A stretch of 64,000 bases of DNA from Paragyromitra xinjiangensis (Eukaryota; Ascomycota; Pezizomycetes; Pezizales; Discinaceae), in assembly GCA_038503065.1 (NCBI GenBank), contig JBCAMK010000010.1:1798001-1862000 (forward strand), read 5' to 3'. The notes under the pieces were generated by a model. That model saw only the letters and a program-made list of their open reading frames with translations, was not told the DNA's origin and did not search any database. This document shows positions 1 to 11,418 of the stretch, in pieces (within the stretch, counting starts at the first letter, position 1; each line of letters starts with the position of its first letter). A program made the position numbers and the translations under genes.

Positions 1-1061
1 TTCTTCACAAGTTCTTGTCATCTCCCCATTTTCTCCCGTAACCCCTGTTCCCCAAACATGCTCATGCTTTCCCCCACCTACACCCTTCTTCCAGCTCTCA
101 ACCCTCGTCTTCCTCTTCAACTCCCTCAATTTCGTTCTAAACTTCTCATCCTTCCTCCTCTTCTTCTCCGCCGTACGCTTTTCAAACTCCTTATCTAGAT
201 TCTCCAACCCACCCCACTTTTTCACCGCATGCGCCTCAACCTGGTACCGCAGGTACAACATCATATTATTCCACGTACTCTTATGCGGATTGGGTCTTTC
301 CAAATGCGGCAGCAATTCCGTATCTCGTAGTTCCGGATCAGTGAGAAGATAGTCTTCACGCGCCTCCGTCTTTGTCAAGAGCGAATACTTCTCCTGATTA
401 CTTTCTTTACACTTATTGCAAACCCGACACCGAAACACCTCCAGCCACTTCCAATCAATCTCCAGACTTCCACAATCATAACACTTCTTCTGCTCCTCCC
501 CATCAGTCTTAAGCACAGATATCCCAGGCTCAAAAACGCCGGTCTTTTCTTTCTGCAACTTTAATCGTAGTTGATGGCGTGCCCATTCCTCTAGACTCAT
601 ACCCGCAGGTTTATCCTGCAGGTTCTGTGCAGCAAGGGTGGAGTGTGGGTCATCTTCGGTGCTGAGGAAACCGCCTTTGGTATCTTTGATCTTCGAGAAG
701 TCGAATTCGATAAAGTCCTTGCGTTGGAATTTACGGGCGGGTTGGATAGAGCTGGGGCCGGGTGTGGGGGCGTTGGTGGATTCGCGGACGGAGGAGATTT
801 GGGAGTAGGTACGTTTCTGGGAAGTTGTGGAGCGAGTGGTGATTGTTTTTGGGGAGGGGTTCTGGCGTTCGGCGGCTTCGCGAGCGTCACGGATGGCTTT
901 GGCTTTGAGGCGGTTGGTTTCCTGGCTGTGTTAGTTGGTGGCGGGTGTGTGGGTGGCGAGAAGAGGGAGCTTACGATTCTTCGCTTCTGCTCAGGTGTCA
1001 ATGGAGCTTTCTGCACTTCGTCGACCCTCACAGCCGGGGGCGGTGTTGACGGTCGTGACAT
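1..1061 (-). CDS. RAD14: Rad14/XPA nucleotide-excision-repair damage-recognition protein, 3' end outside window
   Basis: The protein binds distorted DNA in the nucleus and organises the nucleotide excision repair complex. Exon 1 is 975-1061 (29 codons from an ATG at 1061). The intron is 922-974 (53 nt, GTAAGC donor, CTAAC branch site, CAG end), and exon 2 runs from 921 off the left edge, giving 336 visible residues with no stop. Residues 97-112 contain the FDFSKIKDTKGGF motif typical of fungal Rad14. A C4 zinc finger follows with ligands C176, C179, C197 and C200 (C-x2-C-x17-C-x2-C). Next come the conserved stretches KTEAREDYLLTDPELRD and LERPNPHKSTWNNMMLYLR, and a basic KKRT-rich segment. 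The last visible residues (HEHVWG...TRTCEE) match the C-terminal end of the family, so only about ten codons lie outside. It is divergent from the heat-shock factor gene. Identity is very likely. Confidence 0.93.
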
Positions 1062-2745
1062 TCTGGTGCTCAGGTTGGTGGAGGATTGTAGTGGGGGGAG
1101 GGGGAACGGGGAGACGCGACCGTGGACCACTTTACACGTCCTCCCTCCCACCTTCGTGTAGCTTACATAACACTTCTGCTCGTGACTCAGACTGCGGTTT
1201 GGTCCCACCTTACGCTCCAATGAGGACGAGGGCGGAAATATTATCCGTCCATGGGATTGAACCGATGTCTTAGAGACGGGATAGAGCAATTGCAAGACCG
1301 TGCGGGATTTCCGATCTAGGGGGGATTTGGAAGGAAGGTAGAATGTTGCCTACTGGGTTTATCGTAATTACGGACCCCGTGGGCTATGCGAGGGCGGAGA
1401 GTTTTCTTTTTCTTGTCTTTTTTTCTTTTGCTATATTTTTTTTCGAGGGGGATTTGGTCGTTCGGATGAGAGAAGGGTGTGGGAAACGATCTCTGTGCGT
1501 TACGTTTGACGTGAAGGATTGGTGGATGTCGGTTTGTAAGGACGTGGGAAAAAGCATCATCATCCGGTACAGCCGTAAGAGCGTACTGTACCTATCACTC
1601 GTGGGAAGGCCGCGGCAGGTCTATCTGTCCACTGCCGCTGGTCCTACTGTATGGTTACATTGGTGGTAGTCGCAGCCTTGTAGGAAACAAAAGCATAGAG
1701 GAAACAATCGATCCGCTAAACAAAAGTAAAGAGTTGAAGTAATAATAAAAAAATGAGGCACACGAAGTAGCATAGAGATAATGATTTTCGGTAGCTATGC
1801 ATCAAGACTGAAAGCACAAGCTTTGGTATTCAGGCATCACGACATCGGCTCGTTGCAGTGTCTGCCTCTGTTCTGCCCTTGCGGTGCTTTCACTGTTAAG
1901 CACTCTCGCATACATACTTTCTACCTGGCACAGCTTATCCGCACATCCGCAATCCACACCACCCCGCAGTAGTAGTTGGGAGGAAGGGAGGGAAGAAAAG
2001 AAAGAGGGGAGGTAGCATAAGATACAGTGGTAGGAGGGGAGAAGGGGTAATAATACAGAGGGAACGAAACAACTTGATAGAGTGTGAAGTAACGGGGGAG
2101 CCTCTAGAGTTTGTACTAACTCAATCTTTCCATAGTAGCTGTACAGTAGTGTCGCTGAGTCGCATTGCATCACATCCCGCTTGCTCGGCGCAGAAAAAGA
2201 ACAACGCAACCTTGCGACAACCTCATCCTTCAACTACCCAAAAAATAATAATAGCCAAAGAGTCTGTGACGCCAGGAAGCAGACGACGCCGTCCCCCACC
2301 CCCTCTCTCACCCCTCCTCCGCGCAAATACCCTTGTTGTTGTAAAGGGAGAGAAAGAGAGACAACAAGATAATAATCTTTGCGGCGGAGGAAAGAAGGAA
2401 AAGAAGAAAAAAAGAGCGAACCACGAAGGGAAGAAGAAGTGGGAAGAATAAAGGTGTGGAAGGAAAAGAAGGAGGAGGAGGAGAAGATCGTGAAGCACAA
2501 GGCTCCCCACACGTCCGCCTTTCTCCACACATCTCCCTCGCCCAAGCCTCTCTCCTCCATCCATACATCAGACATCCATCCCTCCCTCCGCTCCCGCTCC
2601 CACTCTCTCCTTCTCTCCCACGCGCATTCCGTCGTCCTCCACCTTCCTCTCGCGCCGTCCGCTACACTCCCGCACACGCTCTCACCCACCCACCGAAACC
2701 CCTCCTAGCGCCTTTCAATCTTCTTACTTACTTCCCATTAGAAAA
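1062..2745. promoter_or_regulatory. Divergent intergenic region between RAD14 and the HSF gene
   Basis: About 1.7 kb without a convincing gene. It must hold both promoters. It contains a purine-rich stretch (1978-2045), a second purine-rich stretch (2340-2485) and a long pyrimidine-rich leader (2500-2740) directly before the HSF start codon, as is usual for long fungal 5' UTRs. The open frames here are low-complexity by-products of those tracts. I see no clear array of GAA/TTC heat-shock elements. Confidence 0.5.
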
Positions 2746-5674
2746 ATGACGACCCCTCCCCAACCGCAGAACCATCAAACTAGCCACAGCAACCACCACC
2801 ACCACAGCAACCACCACCACCAACAACAGCACCAACATCACTCCGCCTCCTCTACCACTACCACCACCGGCACTAACAACGCCTCTGCTACACCAACAGC
2901 CGGTAGATCTCGCAAGCGTCCAGCTCCTGGCACTAGCGCTCCCCTTCTGTCATCTATCCCTGTCACCTCCGCCGGTCCACAACCATCCTCCGCTTCCTCT
3001 CCCTCTTCTCTCCCTGCTCCCCAGTCTATGAACTACCTTGGTCTGCCACAACAACCATCCTCTTCCTCTGCACCTATCAGCACGTTAACCTCATCAACAG
3101 GCTCAGGTGCAAACATCTACTCCACAGTGCCACTAGGCAACACTGCCGCCAACGGTAACAGCCTGATAGACGCCTACCGTGCTACCCGTTCCACCGTCGA
3201 TCCTACATCCTCCCTGAACCTCCCCGGTGCTGCCGACGCAAACTCTCAGATCGCTCTTATCAACCGAGGCACAAACACGCTGGTTCGCATGCCCTACGGT
3301 CCCGTGCCGTCGGGCGCACCAGGGATGAATATGATGGGGGCTGCTGGAGGCGGTGGCATTGGTCTGGGTCAAGTCATCGGTCCGCCGGGACAGAGCGATG
3401 GGCTGGATTCGTTCGATAGGGAGTTACAGATGAGGATCGATAAGATGAGAAAGAAGCGAGCAAGCATTCCACCGTTTGTGCAGAAGCTTAGCAGGTACGT
3501 ACATCTTTTTTTCGTTTTCTTTATTCTACTCTTCGTGCTTTTATCCGATGCTTGAGGGAAAAAATGGGTTAGAATTATTGTTACTGGTTCCTGGTTTTTT
3601 TTTTTTCGTGTGTGGTTAATGAGGTGTTTGATCGCCTCAATTCGCCCAACAGAGTGGGAACTGAACCGATTGGTTCGATTGTGTCGATCACAGCTAACGT
3701 TTGGTATTTTTGGTTTTCACTAGCTTTGTGAATGATCCAAAAACAGATGCTCTTATCCGGTGGTCGCCCTCCGGTAATTCGTTTCTTGTCCTTGATGAAG
3801 ATGAGTTTTCGAAGACCCTTATCCCGGATTTGTTCAAGCACAACAACTATGCTTCCTTCGTGCGGCAACTCAACATGTACGGCTTCCATAAGGTGGTTGG
3901 GCTTGCCGATGGCTCCTTGAAGACTTCTGAGCAGCGGAGCAAACCGCCAAGCGAATATGAGAATCCATATTTTAAGCGTGGGCAACCGGATCTCATGTGG
4001 CTGATTTCGAAACCGAAGGGAAAGGGGAAAAGGAAAAACACGAAGACTAAGCAGGAGGATTCAGATAATTTGGATGATATGAGCGATGGAGGGGAGGATT
4101 TTGAAGGCGGTGGAGGTGGGGGAGGCGGGAGGGGATACATTGAAGGGCCAAAGGTGGAGGGGCAGGATGGTGGTGGGCATCATCAACAGAGCGGGGGACG
4201 GAGGCCGGATATTTCAGCGTTGATCCAGCAATTGGAGGCGGTCAGGAACCACCAGGCGATGATCTCGGCAGCCATCAATCGTCTTCGGAAGGATCACAAC
4301 CAACTGTATGAACAGAGCGTGGCCTTCCAGACGCTTCACGACCGACACGAGAACAGCATCAATGCGATCCTGACATTCCTGGCGACAGTCTACGACAAAT
4401 CTCTTGGCGGTAACATCAACGGCACTTTTAGTAATCTTTTTCAAAACCAAGTTGAACATGCTCAGGCCCTCCACCCACAAGGTGTTGGTGCCGTTGTCGG
4501 CAATGTCGGCGGCGCAATTGTCACACCCAACCGTCAATCTCAGCGAGCCCCTTCAAATCAGGTGACACGGCGACGACAGCAGCTCCTTCTTGAGAACGGG
4601 CCTATGGCCGGACAGATTAGCGAGGAAGACTCGCCAAAGCCACAAGTATCACCCATCAATAAGACTAATGGGGCATCTATGAAGCCAATGGGAAGCCCCA
4701 TCATACAGAATTACCAAACTTACCAATCGCCGAGTATCCAGGAACTTGGGCCCTCTCTCTCGCAGGACGGTACGCGACAGCAGCAGCAACAAGAAACGCA
4801 GTACGCGACTCGCCAACCGCAACCATATGCCAACATCTTCTCCCTTCCTGACTCACCCATCGCACCACTCTCATCACCCAATATGAATCGTCCTTCCGCT
4901 TCCCCGGTTTCATCGCACTCTCTGACTCCTCGCCTCTTCCCCCGCAGCCTCGCCACTCCTGGTCTCTCCTCACAAACGCTTCAAGACCACAACGCTCAAT
5001 TAGCCCAGAAAGCCCGCGAGATTGAAGAATTGGAGGAGCTCCAGGCCGCCCAGAACAGTAACGTCGACGAGTTGATGGATATGATGAACAAATTCGCAGA
5101 TACAGATGCTGAGCACGCCGGACAGCTTCATAATGGTAACCCCCTGGACGGTACTGGCGGTAATATTGATGAGTTCCTTAACTGGGGTATTCCTGGAGAC
5201 CTCAACGGCGATGGAAGCATGGTCGGGGCATTCGCGGGTGTTGATGGTGACGGCGGGCTACAGGGTAGCGACGATTTAAATGCGCTGTTTACGTTCCAAG
5301 CCGGAGACGATGCGGGTGTTATGGGTGGCGGGATTGGCGTGGATGGCGTCGGTGTTGGGCAGGTGCTGGGTACGAATCCAAGCACAGTTGTGGCGAGCCC
5401 GGCAGGGAGCAATGCAAGTAGAGCAAGGGAAGAGTTGGAAGAGGAAGTGGAGGAGGTGCAGGTAAAGAGGAGGAGGATTGGGTAAGTTTGCTTATCACAC
5501 TGTTGGTTGATTTGCTTTTGTTTTTTCTTTAAAAAATGATTAGTCGTGTTGTGTTCTGAGCGAGCAGACAGGGAGGGCGGTGATGAGCTCGGGGTTGACG
5601 AGCTAGAGAAAGGGTTAGAGCTACTAGCAGCAGCTGTAGCCCCGACTATAGTACCGGAGGAGGACGTGGTATGA
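2746..5674 (+). CDS. hsf1: Heat-shock transcription factor, HSF type
   Basis: Trimeric nuclear activator that binds nGAAn repeats. Exons are 2746-3494, 3724-5481 and 5572-5674, giving 869 aa. Intron 1 (229 nt) splits the DNA-binding domain with phase 2, rebuilding PPFVQKLSSFVNDPKTDAL. Intron 2 is 90 nt. Residues 1-240 are low-complexity, His/Gln/Ser/Pro-rich. The HSF DNA-binding domain spans about 241-347 and includes FVRQLNMYGFHKV. It is followed by a basic KGKGKRKNTKTK signal, a Gly-rich linker, and an oligomerisation coiled coil at about 412-475. The C-terminal part is Gln-rich and then acidic, as expected of an activation domain. The third exon rests on an open acidic frame, VDELEKGLELLAAAV; if intron 2 is not spliced the protein ends at 5485. 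Hsf1 is more likely than Sfl1 or Skn7 because no receiver domain is present, but Sfl1 is not excluded. Confidence 0.9.
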
Positions 5675-8600
5675 AGGTGGGAGAAAGGGGTGAAGCTTTG
5701 CATTGATTTATATGAAAATCCTGGTACGTATGCATTGGGTATTATTCATTAGATTGGTTGGGGATTTTTGTTTCTGTATTTTCTTTTTTCCTTTTTTCGT
5801 TCATCGGCATTGATGGTTTGGGGAACAAATAACGGAACTTACTCTACTCCTCCTTTTTGTTGCTATGCTAGTCTGACCCTTTCTGGGGGCTTTTTTTTGT
5901 GATGAGGTCATGGCTTATCTATTATTACTATTATTACTACTTTTGCGTATTACGCCGATTTTTTTTCTTTGTGTTTCTAGTATATGGTCTCGGGAAATGG
6001 AGGAAGGGTCTATTTTTTTAAACTTTCTTTTTGTTTTTTGCTTTTGTTTTGGGGTTTTCTATTATTTTCTCGGAGCTGGGATCTTTTTTTTATTTTTACC
6101 TTTTGTCTTGTGAGTTTGGTTTGGGACTTTTTTATCTTTTCGGTTTGGGTTTTCTTTTTGGAATGATGTGAATTCTTTCAAGTAGGATTGGATCGATTGT
6201 GATGTGATGTTATGTGGGCCTAAATTGCTCCATGTTTCAGTGAGAGTAAATACAAGAGATTGTATTTGGTTTCTGTTAGTGTAAGGGGATATGGAGGTGG
6301 AAAAGTTGATAGAGTATATAGATACTTGGAATATGATTTGAGTTGTTCTTTGGGTTTGGTCATGGGCCGTCACTCGACTGTGATGGGGCGCATGTGTTGT
6401 AAATGGGCCTGTACTGCGGCTGAGTAGAATTAGTCAACTCTCGATCTCTTTATTCAACAGTGTGGCTGGGCTGGTGATGATGAATTCATTAAGCGCATCC
6501 AACTACCTCGTGTAGCTAAGAAATGGGGTTGCACTGTTGTGTTTGTGTTTGTAGTTCTAATTATCAGAGTTTTTACTGGTCTGTATGGGCGTGGGCTACG
6601 TGATTGTTAATGAATTCATCATCATTGACTACGTGGTTATTCATGGAGCGTCACTCAGCCTTACTTGCCTTACTCGTAATTTAGAGTATTCTTTGTCGTA
6701 TTGTTTGAACTCGTGCTCTTTCTTGGGATCTGGTCCGTATATGAGTTTCCTTATAGTGTTGTGTAGGAAGGGTGTATGTCTTGGTGCCTGTGGCTCCTGA
6801 GTTCTTTTATCTCGATATTATGTTGGTAGTCTCTGCAAGTGTGGTATTTGCTATTAGGGGTTAAGGTCAATAGGAGCGATAAGTTATGTTGAGTAAAAAT
6901 AGTGCCCTCAGCCTTCTAACCATGTAACCGTATTGGTAGTTGAATTCTATGGGTGGGAATGTGTCATGTGAGGGAGTTGCTTTGGGGGCTAGGGCAAAAC
7001 GGAGTCACGAGCTAGTGGCGGGCAGAGTATTAAAGGGAGGACCCTCCTTTCCTTTCCATCTCTCTTCTGTTCTGGGATAATCTAATTAACAGCGCCATCC
7101 CCATCTTTTTTGATCTTCATTTTTTTCGCGTTCACTCACAGCTACCACTAAGCCATAATGCCATTCAAGCCGCACAATTCATTGCTACCCTTTTCATTCA
7201 CTGGAATTTCTTACAGTGCTAACATTATTTAAACATCAAGAGTCTTTTTCAACTCCGGTGCAAGGCCCGTCCGTTCCAGCAAGTGACATGATACAGTCTC
7301 CTGATATAAAAACCGACAGAAAATAGAGAAATTTAGAAGGTCCTATCGTATAATTATCGCCAGCTAGAGCGATTGAGGTCTCGCTAGTGGGGTTTACACG
7401 GAAAGAGGCGTTGTATAGGATTTTGTGTAAGTTGAAACTTTTGTCTGTGCTTTTATTTATTGTCTTTTATTAATTGATGATTAGTAATATATTAACCTTG
7501 GGGGTCTGACTCTAATCCGGGATACAGAGCTGACAACGGGTGGGGTGTCGTATTCAGCTCTGGCTATTGAATACAGCGATGAAAATGTCAAAAATATTCA
7601 AGATTTTGCTACACGGCTCTGATATTCTAAAGCACTAACGAACTTTGGAGGGAGACGAAGAGCTTATTCTCTCACTACATGGTATTTGAAGGGGTTTACA
7701 TTACGATAGTACGAGTCTAGGAAGAGGCCGCTGCCAGGTTGCGCTTAGTCTACCATGAAAGCAATGGGGCTTGGAAGATATTAAAAAAGAGGACAGACTT
7801 CTGCTGACCTCACTGCAAAGTTAGTCTCATTGTATTCCGAGAGGCGCAACACGATGAGCGGCTTGTCACATGTGCGTTTAACGGTTGCGGTAGGCTGTCG
7901 TACTATACGGAGTGCTGCCGGCCACTAGTCGCGTCATAGGAGCTGGAGGTCTGGGCTAAGAGAAGAATTAGTAGGGGAATGACAAAGTGAAATAAGAGCC
8001 TAATTGAATTGGTGTTGGAATACACATTATAAATACCGTAGAAGTATTTGGAAGAGCAATTGGGGTAGAGGGAGCGGTGGCGAACACCTCCCACGATCAT
8101 TTCGATCCTCTAGACAATTGCTCTTATTTCTTCTATTGCTTTAGAAAACGGAGACTAAAGTGGGATTACGCGACATTGTAGAAATGTTGCTGGAATTTAG
8201 GGGAAATTTCTCCGTTTCTCCGTTTCTCCGGGACGGCAAGGTTGGGTTTCTAGAGAATTGGGGCGTTTCCCACCATCCCCTTGTCTCGAACCAAACCCAA
8301 TTAGCTTAGTGTGTTTCTTTTGTTCACATCACCAAGCTATTGGGTCTGGAATAAAACATCGCCGCCCAGCCCATCCAAAACAATTGTTAGAATCGCATTT
8401 GCGCAGTAGTGTAAAAACCTTTACAGATGTAATCAAAAACAATATATCCACTTGGCTTCAATTCAAAAGGTTGCTGGAAGGGGCTATTGCCTGTGCGCCA
8501 TTTGGATTGTAGGACTAGTTTGATAGCATTTAAGCTTTTGCGCAAAGTTGCGCTCAAAATCACAGCCCCCCAGTAATCAGAAACTATTTATACAGTATAT

Positions 8601-8844
8601 AATATGCTTTTTGTAATAAGTAGTTGGTGGTAGGAGCTTGCAGGCAGAAGTCCGATTCTCTAGTAGCTCTACTGTGAACCTGGACCAGAAAGCACTAAAA
8701 CGCCATAAAGGCAATTGCGGAAACAAAATCTAAGGCCATAGTGTGAATCAGAAGAGCCTATTTAGTTTATTTGGAGAGTGGCCGTGTGCGATTCAGAGTT
8801 TTAAATTTCTGTTTCCCACCCTCCTATTTCGCAGCGGTTTAATT

Positions 8845-8876
8845 CCAGACTCTGGGGCGGCGCTAACAGAGTCTGG
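8845..8876. repeat. Perfect 10-bp inverted repeat
   Basis: CCAGACTCTG at 8845-8854 is repeated in reverse complement at 8867-8876 around a 12-nt GC-rich spacer. It may be a hairpin left by a decayed element. A 13-nt word (TTGTCTCGAACCA) near 8282 recurs inverted near 8872. No function can be assigned. Confidence 0.4.
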
Positions 8877-9935
8877 TTCGAGACAAACCATCCCCTACTT
8901 CTCGGCCGGAGAAAGGATTTCGAGATACACTAGGATACTATGCTAGAGCATGTGGTAAGCGTAAGTTGGACTATCTTAAGGGTAGCTATGGACGTACGGA
9001 ATTCTTAAACACCTAGTCTCGCCACTTAGATTAAGCCAACATCGAATACACGGAGTTTTTTGGTTGAGGGAGCTATGAAGAAGATAAATAAGGCTTATGA
9101 GAAGGAAGGTATGGCTTGTATAGGATAGATGTGGGTGGTATGGGCGTGATCAGCCCCGCTCTACGAAGAGGCTCACAGCTTTCGTTCGGCTTGTTAGCGC
9201 CCTTCTGAAATAATCCGTAGGTGTAACTGAATACTCTCGAATATTCTACGCGAATAACCAACTTCTTGGCTACCGCTGCTTGGGACTGGGATTGTTTTAT
9301 GATAAATGTTTGTGCATGTGAAGTCGTGTGATTGAACGGGTTGATTTCCGAACCTACAAATATCTAAGCTGCTGCGACTGAAGGATGGCCCTGGGATATT
9401 GCTTTAAGTTGGAATTGTTTGAATGGGTGAGTTCTGGAAAGCGAGTGACGACCTGTGACTCTTGTCAGGGGATGGTTGGAGGGATATTTAATGACAAGGG
9501 ATAGGTGAGAGGCACCAAGCCTATTACTGAGCTCTCTGGGCTCTTGGTGAGTAAACTTGAGAGTCGTATTGGCAGTAGTTTGACGCGGCGTAGGAGTCTT
9601 TTCTGTCGAATAAACGATTCTCTGGTAGTGTACTTAGAGGGTGCTAGTGATCTTGCGACGCCTTTAAGCAAGCTTAGGTCTGCATATATTAGTAATGAGA
9701 GAGCAACGAGATTTAGCCAACTGAGTAGCCAGTTCCGGCCGATATGGGAGTGCGTTAAGTGCTGAGGAACACTTGGTTCAGGCCTAGGGCCTACTCTAGT
9801 CTTGACCTCGACTACCGCATGAACTGGAAACAACGCTGACGTTCAAAGTGTGGCTGAGATCTTACTAAAAACAGTTTGGCGGCAGTGGTTTTCGCCACTT
9901 GCCACGGCTAGGAAGAAGTTTTACTCGCTGTTATA

Positions 9936-10091
9936 CTCAAGTCAGGGAAAAAGTACCTGAAAACCGGGGGGGAGTATAGCAGGGTGACTAAATGGCCAAA
10001 CCACAGGGTGGCGGACCTTTGGGGATATTCTGCCCAATAGAACCCCCAGTTTATAGACCTCGGTTTTCAGGTACTTTTTCTCTGACCCGAG
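9936..10091. mobile_element. 156-bp MITE-like element with 31-bp terminal inverted repeats and TA flanks
   Basis: The left arm 9936-9966 and the right arm 10061-10091 are reverse complements with only three mismatches, all A/G differences. TA dinucleotides lie directly outside both ends (9934-9935 and 10092-10093), as in TA-duplicating Tc1/mariner-type insertions. The interior has no coding capacity. Non-autonomous elements of this type are moved by a transposase supplied elsewhere. The transition-only mismatches fit repeat-induced point mutation, but three differences cannot prove it. Confidence 0.75.
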
Positions 10092-11418
10092 TATGCTCAC
10101 TTGGGGACGAAAACTGCCTTCACAAGTTAGATACTTTGCCACTTCTTATTTCAACCTCTTAGCGCTATTTCCATTCTCCCCAGTTTGTACGGCATCTGAC
10201 TTAAGCTTCAGATATGTATTATAGCGTTTATTATTGCGGGCTCAATTTGCTAAACCATTTATAAAATTATTTTTAGTACTCGAGCCCTCACTAATACTGA
10301 TTGGGTCAGGTTTATTCCTTAAATCTTCCTGATTTGGTTAGATTATTTATCCTTAAGGATATTTTAGTCATGCTTGTAATCTGATAGGACAATTGCACTC
10401 TACTATTCTGCTGATCAATTGGCTAAAATTTGCTACTTGCCACTATCCCATTGGTATATACTCGTGCAGGCCTAGTCTCGTTCGCAAACGTCATGAAATT
10501 ACGAGTTCTCGATATATCATGAACCCGAGCTCCGGGAACTCATGCATAAAGACCGGCCAAATGGGAATGGAAGGTATCACAGCAGTGCAGATCGGAATTC
10601 AAGAATGAATGGTCATACAAACAAAGATCACGGCTCCGCGGGAGAGGATGCTGGGGGAGCTTTGGGGCCACGGAACTTAGAGCCGGATGGAAAACCAGTA
10701 TATGTAAAAATAAGATCCCAGCATGATAGTTACACTTTCTTGCGGAAATACTTGCTAGGCCGAAGATGCTAGCATTGGTCCGCGGGATACCTAGTGTAGG
10801 GTATGTTTAATCTATCTAGTTGCTGCTATCGGATTTAGATAAATTTAACTAAGTTGTGTCTACTTAAAGTAGGAAGACACGTGTTGTATCTTAAGCTATA
10901 TTGATTTTATTTTTTCTCGCGATCGTCATTTTATTTCTCGTGCATGGGTGTGAAGATGCGACCGATGAAGAAAAATTGACGTTTACTGGGAAACATCGAC
11001 AATTATTGCATATCAATGTTTTGTACCCCACGCATCTTGATAACAGCATCTCTGCAGATTGCGGGGGGTGATTCGTGTCGGTAAGTAAACCCCTTAAAGA
11101 ATGGCTTGGCTTTACTCGTAATAGGTCATTGGTTGCATCGACGTCACAGCTTTGGATTCCATTGATGACAGTTTCCACTTGTTTATCATACAGATTACCA
11201 CTCACAATGCCGATTCCGCTGCGGCTGCGAACGGTGAATGGCGTGTGGATAGATTGGTGATGATGGTAATGGTTTGCTTGGTGGCCGACTTCATGACGCC
11301 ATCACTCGCTCATTATCATCTCATAGTTGATGCAGTTATATATGCATGATGCCATACGTATTGTATTCCCGTAGTTTCTTCCTTCCTAATATCCTCTGCT
11401 CCCCTCGAAATTTTCTTG

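Larger units (their letters stand above)
5675..11418. other. Gene-poor AT-rich region of 5.7 kb
   Basis: The first ~500 nt are T-rich and probably the 3' UTR and terminator of the HSF gene; 5918-5943 is a TTA/TAC trinucleotide run. Beyond that, open frames are short, lack family resemblance and often start with non-ATG codons. Recognisable items are a MITE-like element at 9936-10091, a perfect 10-bp inverted repeat at 8845-8876, and a triple TTTCTCCG repeat near 8207-8230. I see no gene. Confidence 0.5.

Noticed and set aside
643..1273. Two + strand frames (172 and 112 aa) over the RAD14 start
   Set aside because: They are antisense to the RAD14 first exons; the - strand encodes conserved Rad14 motifs with a proper intron.
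1343..1669. 108-aa + frame in the RAD14/HSF intergenic region
   Set aside because: Composition is Phe/low-complexity from a T-rich tract and no domain is visible.
2223..2689. Overlapping frames on both strands before the HSF gene
   Set aside because: All derive from purine/pyrimidine tracts of the leader; products are Ser/Pro/Leu or Lys/Glu runs.
5910..6166. Leu/Phe-rich frames that look like membrane peptides
   Set aside because: They arise from the T-rich 3' region of the HSF gene.
8258..8890. Possible larger inverted-repeat element bounded by TTGTCTCGAACCA
   Set aside because: Only 13 nt match and the flanks do not extend the pairing, so it is not called as an element.
8867..8890. T-arm-like GTTCGAGAC suggesting a tRNA
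   Set aside because: The flanking stem does not pair and no acceptor or anticodon arm fits; no tRNA or rRNA gene was found in the window.
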